From Mesorhizobium sp. NFR06 (GTDB taxonomy: Bacteria; Pseudomonadota; Alphaproteobacteria; Rhizobiales; Rhizobiaceae), in the NCBI RefSeq assembly GCF_900115245.1, contig NZ_FOVT01000021.1:1-64000 (forward strand): 64,000 bases of DNA, read 5' to 3'. The notes under the pieces are model-generated. The model searched no databases. It saw only the letters and a program-made list of their open reading frames with translations, and was not told the DNA's origin. Below, one piece after another: positions 44,826 to 53,767 of the stretch. The translations under genes were made by a program, and so were the position numbers. Position 1 is the stretch's first letter. Each line of letters opens with the position of its first letter.

Positions 44826-45497
44826 CTAGACCATCGGGATCAGCCGGTAGCGAACGTTCGCCGCATAGTCGTCATAGCCGCGCAGGCCGGTGCGCAGCGT
44901 CTTTTCTTCGATGAAGGTGCGGATGGCGAGCAGCACGATGAAGGCGAGGACCGATACCAATCCCCACCACGAGCCGAGCAGCAGCGCCGTGCCGGCAAAA
45001 TAAAGTATGGCGCCCGCATACATCGGGTGACGGACGTAGCTGTACGGACCGGTGGTGATCACCTTCTGGCCGCGCTCGTCCTGGATCTTCACGACCGGCG
45101 CCGCGAAGCTGTTTTCCAGCATCGTCAGATAGCAGATCCAGATGCCGACGAGCAGGACGAGCGCGCCGGCGACCTGCGCCCACAGGGGAAGCGCCGACCA
45201 GCCGAAACGGGCATCGAGCCCCATCAGCGCCAGCCAGGCGAAGATGCCGAGCAGCAATATGCTCAGCAAAAGCTTGTCGGCAGCGGTCTGGGTCTTCTGG
45301 ATCGGAGGGCGGAGGCGCTCGTTCATCAGGCCTGGATCGCGCTTGGCGAGGGCGACGCCCATGGTAAGGCTCAGCCCGACCATCACGACCGTGTACACCC
45401 AGGCTCCGGTCCAGTGCAGCGTGCCTGCCGACAAAAAAAGCAGCGCACCCATGACGCCGAACCACACGAATGTCTGGACAACCAATCTCGAGATCAT
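44826..45497 (-). CDS. Isoprenylcysteine carboxyl methyltransferase-like membrane protein
   Basis: A 223-residue membrane protein with about five helices and the C-terminal motif GPYSYVRHPMYAGAILYFAG followed by FIEEKTLRTGLRGYDDYAANVRYRLIP. This is the SAM-binding signature of the ICMT/PEMT-like family. The substrate is unknown, possibly a lipid or small molecule. ATG 45497 has GGAAGG six bases before it, favouring it over TTG 45503. It is divergent from a TetR gene, with a tandem operator-like repeat between, and is its likely target. Confidence 0.87.
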   Translation of the reverse strand: MISRLVVQTFVWFGVMGALLFLSAGTLHWTGAWVYTVVMVGLSLTMGVALAKRDPGLMNERLRPPIQKTQTAADKLLLSILLLGIFAWLALMGLDARFGWSALPLWAQVAGALVLLVGIWICYLTMLENSFAAPVVKIQDERGQKVITTGPYSYVRHPMYAGAILYFAGTALLLGSWWGLVSVLAFIVLLAIRTFIEEKTLRTGLRGYDDYAANVRYRLIPMV

Positions 45498-45536
45498 GAC
45501 CAACCTTCCGTGACATACCCAGCCGCTCTTGGCCGG

Positions 45537-45573
45537 TAGACCAGCGGTCTATTATACCGACCAGCAGTCTATT
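45537..45573. promoter_or_regulatory. Tandem TetR-type operators between divergent genes
   Basis: TAGACC-AGC-GGTCTA (45537-45551) is a perfect palindrome with a three-base centre. A second, imperfect copy follows at a spacing of 20 bp: GACCAGCGGTCTATT (45539-45553) is repeated as GACCAGCAGTCTATT (45559-45573), one base different. The site lies 40 bp upstream of the methyltransferase start and 65 bp upstream of the TetR start, suited to repress both. Confidence 0.7.
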
Positions 45574-45637
45574 CTCAAGCCCACTCGACCTTCAGGCATC
45601 TGGACGGGAACGGCCACCGCGTGCACAAGGTTTCGTT

Positions 45638-46393
45638 ATGCCCCGCATCATCAAGCATCCGGAACTCAGGCGCGAAGAATTGCTGGACCGTGCCCAGGCC
45701 CTGTTCCTGACGCATGGCTACGACAGAGCGAGCCTCAACGACGTCATCGCCGCCGCCGGCATCTCGAAGGGCGCCTTCTATCACTACTTTGCTTCCAAGG
45801 AGGCTCTCCTGGAGGCGCTCGCCAAGCGTTTCGCGAAACAGGCGCTTGCCGGCGTGCAGGGAGTGCTCGACGATCCGGACCTCGACCCGCTCGGCCGTCT
45901 GAATGCGCTGATGGCCACGTCACGTCAGGCCAAGATCGATACCGCAGCCGACGCTTGGGCTTTGTTCGAGACGCTTTTTCGCCCGGAAAACTTGGTGCTC
46001 TTCCATCGCATCAACCAAGCGGCCAGTTCGTCCTTTTCACCTGTTCTGGTCGAGATCATCAGGCAGGGTGTCCAAGACGGAACGTTCCGCACCTTCGATC
46101 CGGAAGGCGTCGCAGACATCGTCATGCAGTTCGGCATGGCCACGCACGATGTGATCGCCAAGGCATTCGCCAGTGGCAGCGACGCCGATATGGACATCGC
46201 GATCGAAGCCCTGGAGAGACGCGTCCGGCTCTACGAGATCGCGCTCGACCGCATCCTGGGGCTTCCCGACGGCAGCATCCGGATCGGCGAGCCGGGCTAT
46301 GTGCGTGCGGTCATGACCGCGCGCCGCTCCAATCCTTCCATCCCGCGGCCTTCAAAGGATCGTGAGCCACGCCGCGCCCCTTCGCGGCCGTAG
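45638..46393 (+). CDS. TetR-family transcriptional regulator
   Basis: A 251-residue protein with an N-terminal HTH: REELLDRAQALFLTHGYDRA, then SLNDVIAAAGISKGAFYHYF and ASKEALLEALAKRF. The C-terminal part is a helical ligand-binding domain, with an unusual Arg/Pro/Ser-rich tail of about 25 residues that is probably disordered. It is divergent from the ICMT-like membrane protein gene and likely controls it and itself through the operator repeats between them. The ligand is unknown. Confidence 0.9.
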   Translation: MPRIIKHPELRREELLDRAQALFLTHGYDRASLNDVIAAAGISKGAFYHYFASKEALLEALAKRFAKQALAGVQGVLDDPDLDPLGRLNALMATSRQAKIDTAADAWALFETLFRPENLVLFHRINQAASSSFSPVLVEIIRQGVQDGTFRTFDPEGVADIVMQFGMATHDVIAKAFASGSDADMDIAIEALERRVRLYEIALDRILGLPDGSIRIGEPGYVRAVMTARRSNPSIPRPSKDREPRRAPSRP

Positions 46394-46398
46394 GCCGC

Positions 46399-46983
46399 TC
46401 ATCCCGCCCACTGCCCCGTGTAATCGGCATAAAGCTTCGCCGGGTCAGGCCGTGGCCGTTCCGGCGCCGGCCCCTGATAGGAGCCGATATGGACGAAGCC
46501 GATGACCCGCTCCTGCGGGGAAAGCCCCAGGATCGCCCTGCCCTCCGGGACGTCGGAATACCAGTTGCTGATCATGTTGGTGCCATAGCCCAGCGCGTTG
46601 GCCGCGATCATCAGGTTCATCGCGGCCATGCCGCCCGACAGGAACATCTCCCATTGCGGGATCTTCGGACTGTCCTTTGGAACCGAGACGACGCCGATCA
46701 CCAGCGGCGCGCGCGAGAAACGCGCCAGTTCCTGGTTGCGTCGTCCCTCCGGCAGCGGCCCCTCGCGCTGCTCGGCAAGTGCTGCCAGCTTCTTGCCGAT
46801 CGCGACGCGCGCCTCACCGCGGTAAAGGATGAAGCGCCAGGGCTCGAGCCGACCGTGGTCGGGAACGCGCGAGGCCGCCGCGATCATCGTCGCGATCTCG
46901 GCATCGCTAGGCGCCGGCTCCTTGAGGTCGGGGATCGGCGCGGAATTGCGGGTGAGCAGGAAGTCGATGATCGGCGACGCCAT
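46399..46983 (-). CDS. Nitroreductase-family flavoprotein
   Basis: A 194-residue protein of the FMN nitroreductase fold: IDFLLTRNSAPIPDL at the start, RVPDHGRLEPWRFILYRGEAR for the FMN-binding loop, and GGMAAMNLMIAANALGYGTNMIS and PQERVIGFVHIGSY toward the end. Such enzymes use NAD(P)H to reduce nitro, quinone or similar groups; the native substrate is unclear. ATG 46983 is preferred since AGGAG lies eight bases upstream, while ATG 47007 has none. It converges with the TetR gene. Confidence 0.9.
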   Translation of the reverse strand: MASPIIDFLLTRNSAPIPDLKEPAPSDAEIATMIAAASRVPDHGRLEPWRFILYRGEARVAIGKKLAALAEQREGPLPEGRRNQELARFSRAPLVIGVVSVPKDSPKIPQWEMFLSGGMAAMNLMIAANALGYGTNMISNWYSDVPEGRAILGLSPQERVIGFVHIGSYQGPAPERPRPDPAKLYADYTGQWAG

Positions 46984-47146
46984 GGGCGCAAGTCTCCTGG
47001 AAGGCATTCGATTTTGAGCTGAAGCACGCCATCGGGAGGTCGGGCGGCTCGGGCGATGGCGTTTTGCGCCGGATAAGAAGCGCTGGGGAAAAGCAACGCA
47101 CTCCTAGGCCTTGAAATTGCCACCGCCTTGGGCTTCAACGCAAGGC

Positions 47147-48112
47147 ATGTTTGAGGGGATCCTGCGCCTTTTCGTGATGGCACTCGTCGCTGCGTTGTTC
47201 GCGGTGCCGGTTTCCTTCGCGCTGGCCCAGAACGCCAACGATATCGGCGACATCAAGCTTCCAGGCATTTCGAGCTACGCGACGCCGAAGACCGAAGGTC
47301 CGCTGGCGCTCGGCAATGGCGGCGCCATCACGCTTTCGGCGCAACTGACCGACAAGGGCGCGGACATCACCCGCGGCATCGTCTGGCGGGTCTTCAAGCC
47401 GGGGCCGGCCAGCGACGGCAAGTTGCCGATGGTCGCATCCGCGCATGGCGGCACGGCCGTGTTCCAGCTCGACCCCGGCAGCTACCTCGTCCATGCCTCT
47501 TATGGACGGGCCGGCGCCACCAAGCGCATCACCGTCGGCAAGGAGGCCAGGCGCGAAAGCCTCGTGCTCGACGCCGGCGGCCTGAAGCTCGACGCAGTGA
47601 CGTCGGGCGGCGCGCCCATCCCGTCGAAGAAACTGCGCTTCTCGATCTATGAGGGCCAGGCCGCGGCCAATGGCGACCGCGCGCTGATCGCCCCCGACGT
47701 CGCGCCCAACACCGTGGTGCGGCTGAATGCCGGCACCTACCACGTCGTTTCGACCTATGGCGCGGTCAATGCGGTGATCCGCTCCGACATCCGCGTCGAG
47801 GCCGGCAAGCTGACGGAGGCGACCGTCGAGCACCGCGCGGCCGAGATGACGATGAAGCTGGTGCGCGAGCCCGGCGGCGAGGCCATCGCCGACACGTCCT
47901 GGTCGCTGCTCAACGAGAGCGGCGATCCGATCAAGGAAGCGGTCGGCGCCTTCGCCTCGATGGTGCTGGCCGAGGGCCAGTACACCATCATCGCCAAGAA
48001 CCGCGACCGCATCTACCAGAAGGATTTCACGGTCGTTGCCGGCCAGAACCAGGAAATCGAGGTCGTGGCCAATGAATCGTCGGCCATCGACCCCGAGGAA
48101 GGCGCGGACTAG
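47147..48112 (+). CDS. Exported beta-sandwich protein of unknown function
   Basis: A protein of about 321 residues with a signal peptide (LRLFVMALVAALFAVPVSFALA). The rest repeats beta-sandwich-like units: WRVFKPGPASDGKLPMVASA, VFQLDPGSYLVHASYGRAGA, VRLNAGTYHVVSTYGAVNAV and LAEGQYTIIAKNRDRIYQ. Each unit ends with a GxYxV-type strand, so it looks like three or four tandem domains. It may be a cell-surface or periplasmic structural protein. The exact start is unsure; ATG 47147 is the codon nearest the signal. It converges with the acyltransferase gene. Confidence 0.7.
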   Translation: MFEGILRLFVMALVAALFAVPVSFALAQNANDIGDIKLPGISSYATPKTEGPLALGNGGAITLSAQLTDKGADITRGIVWRVFKPGPASDGKLPMVASAHGGTAVFQLDPGSYLVHASYGRAGATKRITVGKEARRESLVLDAGGLKLDAVTSGGAPIPSKKLRFSIYEGQAAANGDRALIAPDVAPNTVVRLNAGTYHVVSTYGAVNAVIRSDIRVEAGKLTEATVEHRAAEMTMKLVREPGGEAIADTSWSLLNESGDPIKEAVGAFASMVLAEGQYTIIAKNRDRIYQKDFTVVAGQNQEIEVVANESSAIDPEEGAD

Positions 48113-48122
48113 TCGTCTTAAC

Positions 48123-49067
48123 TCAAGCCGCCTTGCGCGTCCGCCTTGGCAGGAACGGCACAAGGCGGCCCCGCTGCCCGGCAGGCGTCGCCAGGTCGAA
48201 GACCGAGCGGTAGAGGCGATCGAGCAGCGCCTTGCGGTCGCGCAAGGGTTCGAGGTCGCTCCATCTCAGCACGTCGCCGATGCGCACCTCGATGGCCTTG
48301 CCCGACAGGCGGGCGAACTCGCGGATGAGCAAAGAGGTGCGCAGCGTCAGCGATGCCTTGCCGATGAACTTCGCCAGGCGGTTGTCACGCTCGGCCATGT
48401 TCATCGGACCGCTGACGAGATGGAACAGGCGGCCGTTCTGGCCGGAGAAATGCATCGGGATGACCGAGGCCTTGGCGTCCTGGATGAGCTTGGCCGGAAA
48501 CATCTTCCACGGCAGGTCGATAGCGCGGCCGAAACCCTTCGGCGCCGTGGCGACGCCGCCGGCCGGGAAGACGACGATGGTGACGCCTTCCTTCAACAGC
48601 CGCACCGCCTCGTGGCGCACCGCCAAATTGTTCTTCAGCGCTTCCTTGGTCTCGGAAAAATCGATCGGCAGCGAATAGGGCTCCATCTCGCGGATCCGGA
48701 GCAGATCCTTGTGGATCATCACCCGGAACGGCCGGCCGAGCTGCTCGGCGAGCGACAGCACCGCAATGCCATCGCCGATGCCAAAGGGGTGGTTTGCGAC
48801 GATGACCAGCGGCGTGTCCGGCAACGTTGCCGGCGGCCACTGAACGGTGTTGCGCACCTTGACGTCGATCAGTTCCAGCATGCGGCTGAACACGCGGTCG
48901 CCGGTCGGCACCACCTGGCGGCGCCAGAAGTCATAAAGCACGGCAAAGCGGTCGCGACCCGACAGGCCCTCGACGGAATGGATGAACCAGCGCGTCAGCA
49001 CGGGTTGATGCGCGTTGGCGTAGGAGAGCTCGGGAAACCGTCTTTCCCGCAGTTTCAACTTGAGCAT
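48123..49067 (-). CDS. Lysophospholipid acyltransferase-family protein
   Basis: A 314-residue protein with the PlsC-type blocks: LVIVANHPFGIGDGIAVLSL (HxxxxD variant with a larger loop) and VTIVVFPAGGVATAPKGFG. Family members transfer acyl groups to lysophosphatidate or to ornithine lipids (OlsA). No long membrane helices are seen, so it may be a peripheral protein. A partner OlsB gene is absent. Without it, a general 1-acyl-glycerol acyltransferase label is safer. It is downstream of thrS on the same strand. Confidence 0.85.
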   Translation of the reverse strand: MLKLKLRERRFPELSYANAHQPVLTRWFIHSVEGLSGRDRFAVLYDFWRRQVVPTGDRVFSRMLELIDVKVRNTVQWPPATLPDTPLVIVANHPFGIGDGIAVLSLAEQLGRPFRVMIHKDLLRIREMEPYSLPIDFSETKEALKNNLAVRHEAVRLLKEGVTIVVFPAGGVATAPKGFGRAIDLPWKMFPAKLIQDAKASVIPMHFSGQNGRLFHLVSGPMNMAERDNRLAKFIGKASLTLRTSLLIREFARLSGKAIEVRIGDVLRWSDLEPLRDRKALLDRLYRSVFDLATPAGQRGRLVPFLPRRTRKAA

Positions 49068-49102
49068 GTGGGGTCGTTACAGCGTTGGCGTGACAGGCGT
49101 AT

Positions 49103-49132
49103 GAAAATGGCGGTGGACGCACCACCGCCATC
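49103..49132 (-). terminator. Terminator after thrS
   Basis: ATGGCGGTGG (49107-49116) pairs with CCACCGCCAT (49123-49132) around a six-base loop. Read on the minus strand the stem is followed by TTTTC. It lies about 20 bp after the thrS stop. Confidence 0.85.
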
Positions 49133-49151
49133 TTAGGGGAGTGCCGGTATA

Positions 49152-51128
49152 TCAGGCGGCGCGACGCTTGCGGTCCGGCGAGACCGCCTCGTCGGCCAGG
49201 GCCGTCACCGCATCGTCGAGCTTCTGCGATTCCTGGTCGCGGGAACCCAGCCGACGGACATTGACGGTTTCCTCTTCGGCCTCGCGCTTGCCGCAGACGA
49301 GGATGACCGGCACCTTTGCCAGGGAATGCTCGCGCACCTTGTAGTTGATCTTCTCGTTGCGCAAATCGGCTTCGGCGAGCAACCCCGCGGCCTTCAGCCG
49401 ATCGACGACTTTCACGGCGTACTCGTCCGCATCCGAGGTGATCGTCGCCACCACCACCTGCAGCGGCGCGAACCACAGCGGGAAATGGCCGGAATAGTTC
49501 TCGATCAGGATGCCGAGAAACCGCTCCATCGAGCCGCATACCGCGCGATGCACCATGACCGGCTGCTTCTTCTCCGAATCCGAGCCGATATAGAAGGCGC
49601 CGAAACGTTCCGGCAGGTTGAAATCGACCTGCGTGGTGCCGCACTGCCATTCGCGGCCGATGGCGTCCTTCAGCACATATTCGAATTTCGGCCCGTAGAA
49701 GGCGCCCTCGCCGGGATTGATCGAGGTCTTGATGCGGTTGCCGGAGCGCGTGCGGATCGTCTCCAGCACATTGCTCATGATCGCCTCGGCATGGTCCCAG
49801 GCTTCATCGGTGCCGACGCGTTTGTCCGGCCGCGTCGACAGCTTCACGCTGACCTCGTCGAAGCCGAAATCGGCATAGGTCGACAGGATCAGGTCGTTGA
49901 TGCGCAGGCATTCTGCCGCCAGCTGCTCCTCGGTGCAGAAGATATGCGCGTCGTCCTGCGTGAAACCGCGCACGCGCATCAGCCCGTGCAGCGCGCCCGA
50001 CGGCTCGTAGCGGTGCACATTGCCGAACTCCGCAAGCTTGACGGGCAGTTCGCGGTAAGATTTCAACCCATGCTTGAAGATCTGAACGTGGCCAGGACAG
50101 TTCATCGGCTTCAGCGCGAAGATGCGGTCGTCGTCGGTGTCGTCACCGGCGACCGTGACCTTGAACATCGCGTCGCGATACCAGCCCCAGTGCCCCGACG
50201 TCTCCCACAGGCTCTTGTCCAGCACCTGCGGCGCATTGACTTCCTGGTAGCCGTGCTCGTCGAGGCGGCGGCGCATGTAATTGATCAGGTTCTGCACCAT
50301 CTTCCAGCCCTTGGCGTGCCAGAAGACGACGCCCGGTCCCTCTTCCTGGAAATGGAACAGGTCCATCTCGCGGCCGAGCTTGCGGTGGTCGCGCTTTTCG
50401 GCCTCTTCGAGCAATCTCTGATAGGCTTCGAGCTGTGCCTGGTCGGCAAAGGCGGTGCCGTAGATGCGCGTCAGCATCGGGTTGTTGGAATCGCCGCGCC
50501 AGTAGGCGCCCGCCACCTTCATCAGCTTGAAGGCGTTGCCGATCTGTCCGGTCGAGGCCATATGCGGACCGCGGCAGAGATCGAACCAGTCGCCCTGCGC
50601 ATAGATCTTCAGATCCTGATCCTCGGGAATGGCATCGATCAGCTCGAGCTTGTAGCGTTCGCCCTTGTCGGCGAAGACTTTCTTCGCCTTCTCGCGCGAC
50701 CAGACTTCCTTGGTGAACGGCTTGTTGCGCGCAATGATCTCGCGCATCTTCTTCTCGATCACCGGGAAATCGTCCGGCGTGAACGGTTCGTTGCGCGCGA
50801 AGTCGTAATAGAATCCGTTCTCGATCACCGGTCCGATGGTCACCTGCGTTCCCGGCCACAATTCCTGCACGGCCTCCGCCAGCACATGCGCCGCATCGTG
50901 GCGGATGAGTTCCAGCGCGCGCGGATCCTCGCGGGTAATGATCTCGACCTTGCCCGACTTGCCGAGCGGATCGGAAAGATCGCAAAGGGTGCCGTCGAGG
51001 CTGTAGGCGACAGCCTTCTTGGCGAGCGACTTGGAGATCGATTCGGCAAGGCCGGCGCCGGTCATCCCCGCGTCGTACTCGCGGACCGAACCATCGGGAA
51101 ACGTCAGGGAAACGGAATTCAGCATCAA
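49152..51128 (-). CDS. thrS: Threonyl-tRNA synthetase
   Basis: A 658-residue class II aminoacyl-tRNA synthetase. Domains in order: TGS (about 1-65), the editing domain with HDAAHVLAEAVQELWPG, the catalytic core (PMNCPGHVQIFKHG, then RVRGFTQDDAHIFCTEEQ and CGTTQVDFNLPERF), and the anticodon-binding domain with PLQVVVATITSDADEYA. It attaches threonine to its tRNA and edits mischarged serine. Start codons at 51128 and 51125 are both possible. A hairpin terminator follows the stop. Confidence 0.97.
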   Translation of the reverse strand: MMLNSVSLTFPDGSVREYDAGMTGAGLAESISKSLAKKAVAYSLDGTLCDLSDPLGKSGKVEIITREDPRALELIRHDAAHVLAEAVQELWPGTQVTIGPVIENGFYYDFARNEPFTPDDFPVIEKKMREIIARNKPFTKEVWSREKAKKVFADKGERYKLELIDAIPEDQDLKIYAQGDWFDLCRGPHMASTGQIGNAFKLMKVAGAYWRGDSNNPMLTRIYGTAFADQAQLEAYQRLLEEAEKRDHRKLGREMDLFHFQEEGPGVVFWHAKGWKMVQNLINYMRRRLDEHGYQEVNAPQVLDKSLWETSGHWGWYRDAMFKVTVAGDDTDDDRIFALKPMNCPGHVQIFKHGLKSYRELPVKLAEFGNVHRYEPSGALHGLMRVRGFTQDDAHIFCTEEQLAAECLRINDLILSTYADFGFDEVSVKLSTRPDKRVGTDEAWDHAEAIMSNVLETIRTRSGNRIKTSINPGEGAFYGPKFEYVLKDAIGREWQCGTTQVDFNLPERFGAFYIGSDSEKKQPVMVHRAVCGSMERFLGILIENYSGHFPLWFAPLQVVVATITSDADEYAVKVVDRLKAAGLLAEADLRNEKINYKVREHSLAKVPVILVCGKREAEEETVNVRRLGSRDQESQKLDDAVTALADEAVSPDRKRRAA

Positions 51129-51366
51129 ACTTCTCCTATCCAGTCCCGCAAACGAGCGCGGGTGGTTAAATGCATGTCGCAGGAATGCGCTGGAGCATGC
51201 AGAGGGTTAGCCGGAGGCGCCGTTTATATGGACGATGCCGGCGCGCGCGGTTTTAGAGGCAGCGTGGCGTCAGGTAAAGAGCAGCCCGTCAGGAAATGTC
51301 GCCAGCGACGTCGCAAGCCGGTCGCCAAGGCTTGCGAAGAATGGCGGGACAGATTTGGATTGTGCG

Positions 51367-52200
51367 ATGGAAGATGCATCACCCAGCCGAACCGCCCTGC
51401 GCGTCGCGCGCTTGCGCGCGTTGCACCAGTTTTCGCCACAAGCCGCTCTGTTTCGCGATCCCTATGCGAGCGCAATTCTGGGCGATGCCGCGCCCGGCGT
51501 GCAGGAACTCCAGCAGGAAGACGAGCATAGCCGTCGCATGCGCCTGTTCGTGGCCGCGCGCGCCCGCCTCGCCGAGGACTGGCTGGCTGCGGCGGTGCGG
51601 CGTGGCATCCGCCAGGTCGGGGTGCTCGGCGCCGGCCTCGACACGTTTTCGCTGTGCAATCGATATCCCGGCGTCACGGTGTTCGAGGTCGATCATCCGG
51701 CGACACAGGCCTGGAAACGCCAGCGCATGGCCGAGGCCGGTCTGGCCGAACCGCCCGGCACAATCTTCGTGCCGGTCAATTTCGAGAGGCAGCGCTTGGC
51801 CGAAGAACTGGCCGCCGCGGGCCTGAAAGCGACCGAATCGGGTTTCTTCATGTGGCTGGGCGTCGTGCCTTATCTGACGCAGGATGCGATCTTCGCCACG
51901 CTGTCCTATATTGCCGGCATTCCGGGCTCCGAGGTGGTGTTCGACTACAGCGAACCGGCCGAGAACCGCGACGGCGTGGGACAGGCCGCGCTTGCCTTCT
52001 ATGCGGCGCGCGTCGCAGCCATCGGCGAGCCCTGGATCAGCTTCTTCGTTCCCGATGAATTGGCGAAGTCGCTCACCAACCTCGGCTTCGACGAAATCGA
52101 GGATCTCGAAAGTGGCGAGATCGCCCCCCGCTTTGCCAGGTCCCCCGGCACCCGAAGCAATTCCGGCGGCCACGTCCTGCGCGCCCGCCGCAGCGCCTGA
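51367..52200 (+). CDS. SAM-dependent methyltransferase, leucine carboxyl methyltransferase type
   Basis: A 277-residue protein starting MEDASPSRTALRVARLRALH. It has the LCM-type SAM motif QVGVLGAGLDTFSL and FEVDHPATQAWKRQRM, then FFMWLGVVPYLTQDAIFATL. The family methylates carboxyl or hydroxyl groups of small molecules; the substrate is unknown. The frame upstream of 51367 is open but composed of Arg- and Ser-rich codons with no ribosome site. It lies between thrS (divergent) and a convergent beta-lactamase gene, in a stretch that looks like an accessory insertion. Confidence 0.85.
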   Translation: MEDASPSRTALRVARLRALHQFSPQAALFRDPYASAILGDAAPGVQELQQEDEHSRRMRLFVAARARLAEDWLAAAVRRGIRQVGVLGAGLDTFSLCNRYPGVTVFEVDHPATQAWKRQRMAEAGLAEPPGTIFVPVNFERQRLAEELAAAGLKATESGFFMWLGVVPYLTQDAIFATLSYIAGIPGSEVVFDYSEPAENRDGVGQAALAFYAARVAAIGEPWISFFVPDELAKSLTNLGFDEIEDLESGEIAPRFARSPGTRSNSGGHVLRARRSA

Positions 52201-52206
52201 GAGAAG

Positions 52207-53019
52207 TTACTTCACCAGTTGCGGCAGGTCCTTCAGGAACCCCGCCCGCGTTGCGAGGCCCTTCGGCCTGTCGGTACGCTTGGCATCCATGATCAGCCGG
52301 GCAAAGACGATGCGGCGGCCATTCTTCTCGGCCCAGCCGACGAACCAGCCGAGCGAGCGCTTGCCGTCGGCGCCGAGCCTGGTGCTGCCCGTCTTGCCTT
52401 GTACCGTCCAATCCCCTGCCGCGAAGGTCGGAAGGATCGTCTTGGTCATCTCATGCGCCTTCGCCGAGACAGGCATCTTCCCGGCAAGCAGTTCACGCAG
52501 GAAGGCGGTCTGCTCGACCGGCGATATCGCAAGCGATGAATTTATCCAGGACTGCGTCAGCCCATTGTCCTTGCCGGCATCGCCCGAGACATCCTTGTTG
52601 CCATAACCGAATTTCGAGACATAGCCGGCAAACTTTTCAGTGCCGAGTCGCCGCGTGATCTCCCGCGAGTACCAGACGATGGAATCGCGTTCCCATATCG
52701 TCGGATCGACGGTCTTCCGGTCGCGCTTTGCCGCGTTGAATTCCGGCTTGTAGTCCCAGCTTGGCGTGTGCTGGTCGCTCAGGATGCCGGCATCGTAGCC
52801 GATCAGCGCCAGGGGCACCTTGAACGTCGAGGCCGGGCTGACACGCTTGTCGCAGACGCCGTCCTGGAAAAGCGTGGCGCCACTGACCTGATCCTGGATC
52901 AGCGTGCAGTGGATGTCCTCGAGCGGCGCCGATTGCGCCCGCACCGGCAGGCCCAGCATCCAGGCCAGAAGGAAAAGGACGACGGCAAAAATGAAGGGAT
53001 AGCGGTCGAACTGGCGCAT
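52207..53019 (-). CDS. Class D (OXA-type) beta-lactamase
   Basis: A 270-residue protein with a membrane-type signal segment (FIFAVVLFLLAWMLGL). The active-site serine motif is STFK (S64-K67), followed by DSIVW (S113-V115, the SxV motif), YGN at 139-141, W158 in QSWINSSL, and KTG at 209-211. All catalytic motifs of class D are intact, so it should hydrolyse beta-lactams with a carbamylated lysine at K67. The spectrum cannot be told. Two TTGTCTC boxes, 11 bp apart, lie 50 bp upstream of the start. Confidence 0.92.
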   Translation of the reverse strand: MRQFDRYPFIFAVVLFLLAWMLGLPVRAQSAPLEDIHCTLIQDQVSGATLFQDGVCDKRVSPASTFKVPLALIGYDAGILSDQHTPSWDYKPEFNAAKRDRKTVDPTIWERDSIVWYSREITRRLGTEKFAGYVSKFGYGNKDVSGDAGKDNGLTQSWINSSLAISPVEQTAFLRELLAGKMPVSAKAHEMTKTILPTFAAGDWTVQGKTGSTRLGADGKRSLGWFVGWAEKNGRRIVFARLIMDAKRTDRPKGLATRAGFLKDLPQLVK

Positions 53020-53160
53020 GGCGAAGTCACTCCTGAACGGGATTACAGGCAGCGGCTTAGCGAGGCGACTTGTCTCGATTTTGTCTCAAATTCGCAGTGT
53101 TTATGCAGCTTCGCGTTAACCCTAACGGATCGTAAAAATTCGATCGTGATCGCGCGGCGA

Positions 53161-53535
53161 TCAGATCTCGGATTGGCCGTTCTTCTTGCCGATCCGCCAG
53201 TAGCGCCAGGGCGTGAACCAGACATAGCGTGCGGCAAGCGTCTCCGGCACGCGGTCGATACCATGCGTTCCGAACGGACCGCAGCGCGAGACCCGGAACA
53301 GCGCCATCCAGCCGCCGGCCCACAGGCCATGCCGGGCGATCGCCTCATGCGCATATTCGGAACAGGTCGGCAGGTGCCGGCAACTGTTGCCGATGAAGCC
53401 GGAGAGCGTCAGTTGATAAAGGCGCACCAGCGACGTGCCGAGCACGCGGCCCGGCGTTTTGCGCCAAGGCCCCGGCCAGTTGCGTCCGCGCTGGACCGGA
53501 CGGACGCCATGTGTATGCCCAGAACGGTCGCCCAT
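53161..53535 (-). CDS. yidD: Membrane protein insertion efficiency factor YidD
   Basis: A 124-residue protein with the YidD core: VRLYQLTLSGFIGNSCRHLPTCSEYAHEAIARHG and GGWMALFRVSRCGPFGTHGIDRVPE, containing the conserved cysteines. YidD is thought to help the YidC insertase at the inner membrane. The first 30 residues form an Arg/Gly/Pro-rich extension that may be non-native; a later start at about TSLVRLYQLT is possible but lacks an ATG. It is followed by a small ORF and a LysR gene on the other side. Confidence 0.88.
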   Translation of the reverse strand: MGDRSGHTHGVRPVQRGRNWPGPWRKTPGRVLGTSLVRLYQLTLSGFIGNSCRHLPTCSEYAHEAIARHGLWAGGWMALFRVSRCGPFGTHGIDRVPETLAARYVWFTPWRYWRIGKKNGQSEI

Positions 53536-53605
53536 CTGTCTCCACAGCCTGTTTCACTGCGCGATAGATGTGGGCTTCCGGTGCCGAACGCAATGCTTTT
53601 TACCC

Positions 53606-53767
53606 TCAGGGCCTGGAGCGCCGAATGGGATGTCTGTCGGTAAGCGGGACATGGTGGCAGGAAGCATCTCGATGCCCATGGCAACCACCGCCTTTCGAGG
53701 CCCCGCCGTGCCACTGAAAGGTGGCGATCCGCATGACGTCGTTCAAAATGGCCAGGAACTGGTTCAT
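53606..53767 (-). CDS. Small ORF with strong ribosome site (53 residues)
   Basis: ATG 53767 has AAAGGAG seven bases upstream, among the best sites in the window. The product starts MNQFLAILNDVMRIATFQWHGG and then turns into Gly/His/Cys-rich sequence (GGGCHGHRDASCHH), so it may be a real small protein or the head of a frameshifted gene: the other frames after residue 24 are open for 20-50 codons. The -10-like TATACT (53827-53822) lies 55 bases upstream. It is divergent from the LysR gene and a candidate target of it. No family is recognised. Confidence 0.45.
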   Translation of the reverse strand: MNQFLAILNDVMRIATFQWHGGASKGGGCHGHRDASCHHVPLTDRHPIRRSRP

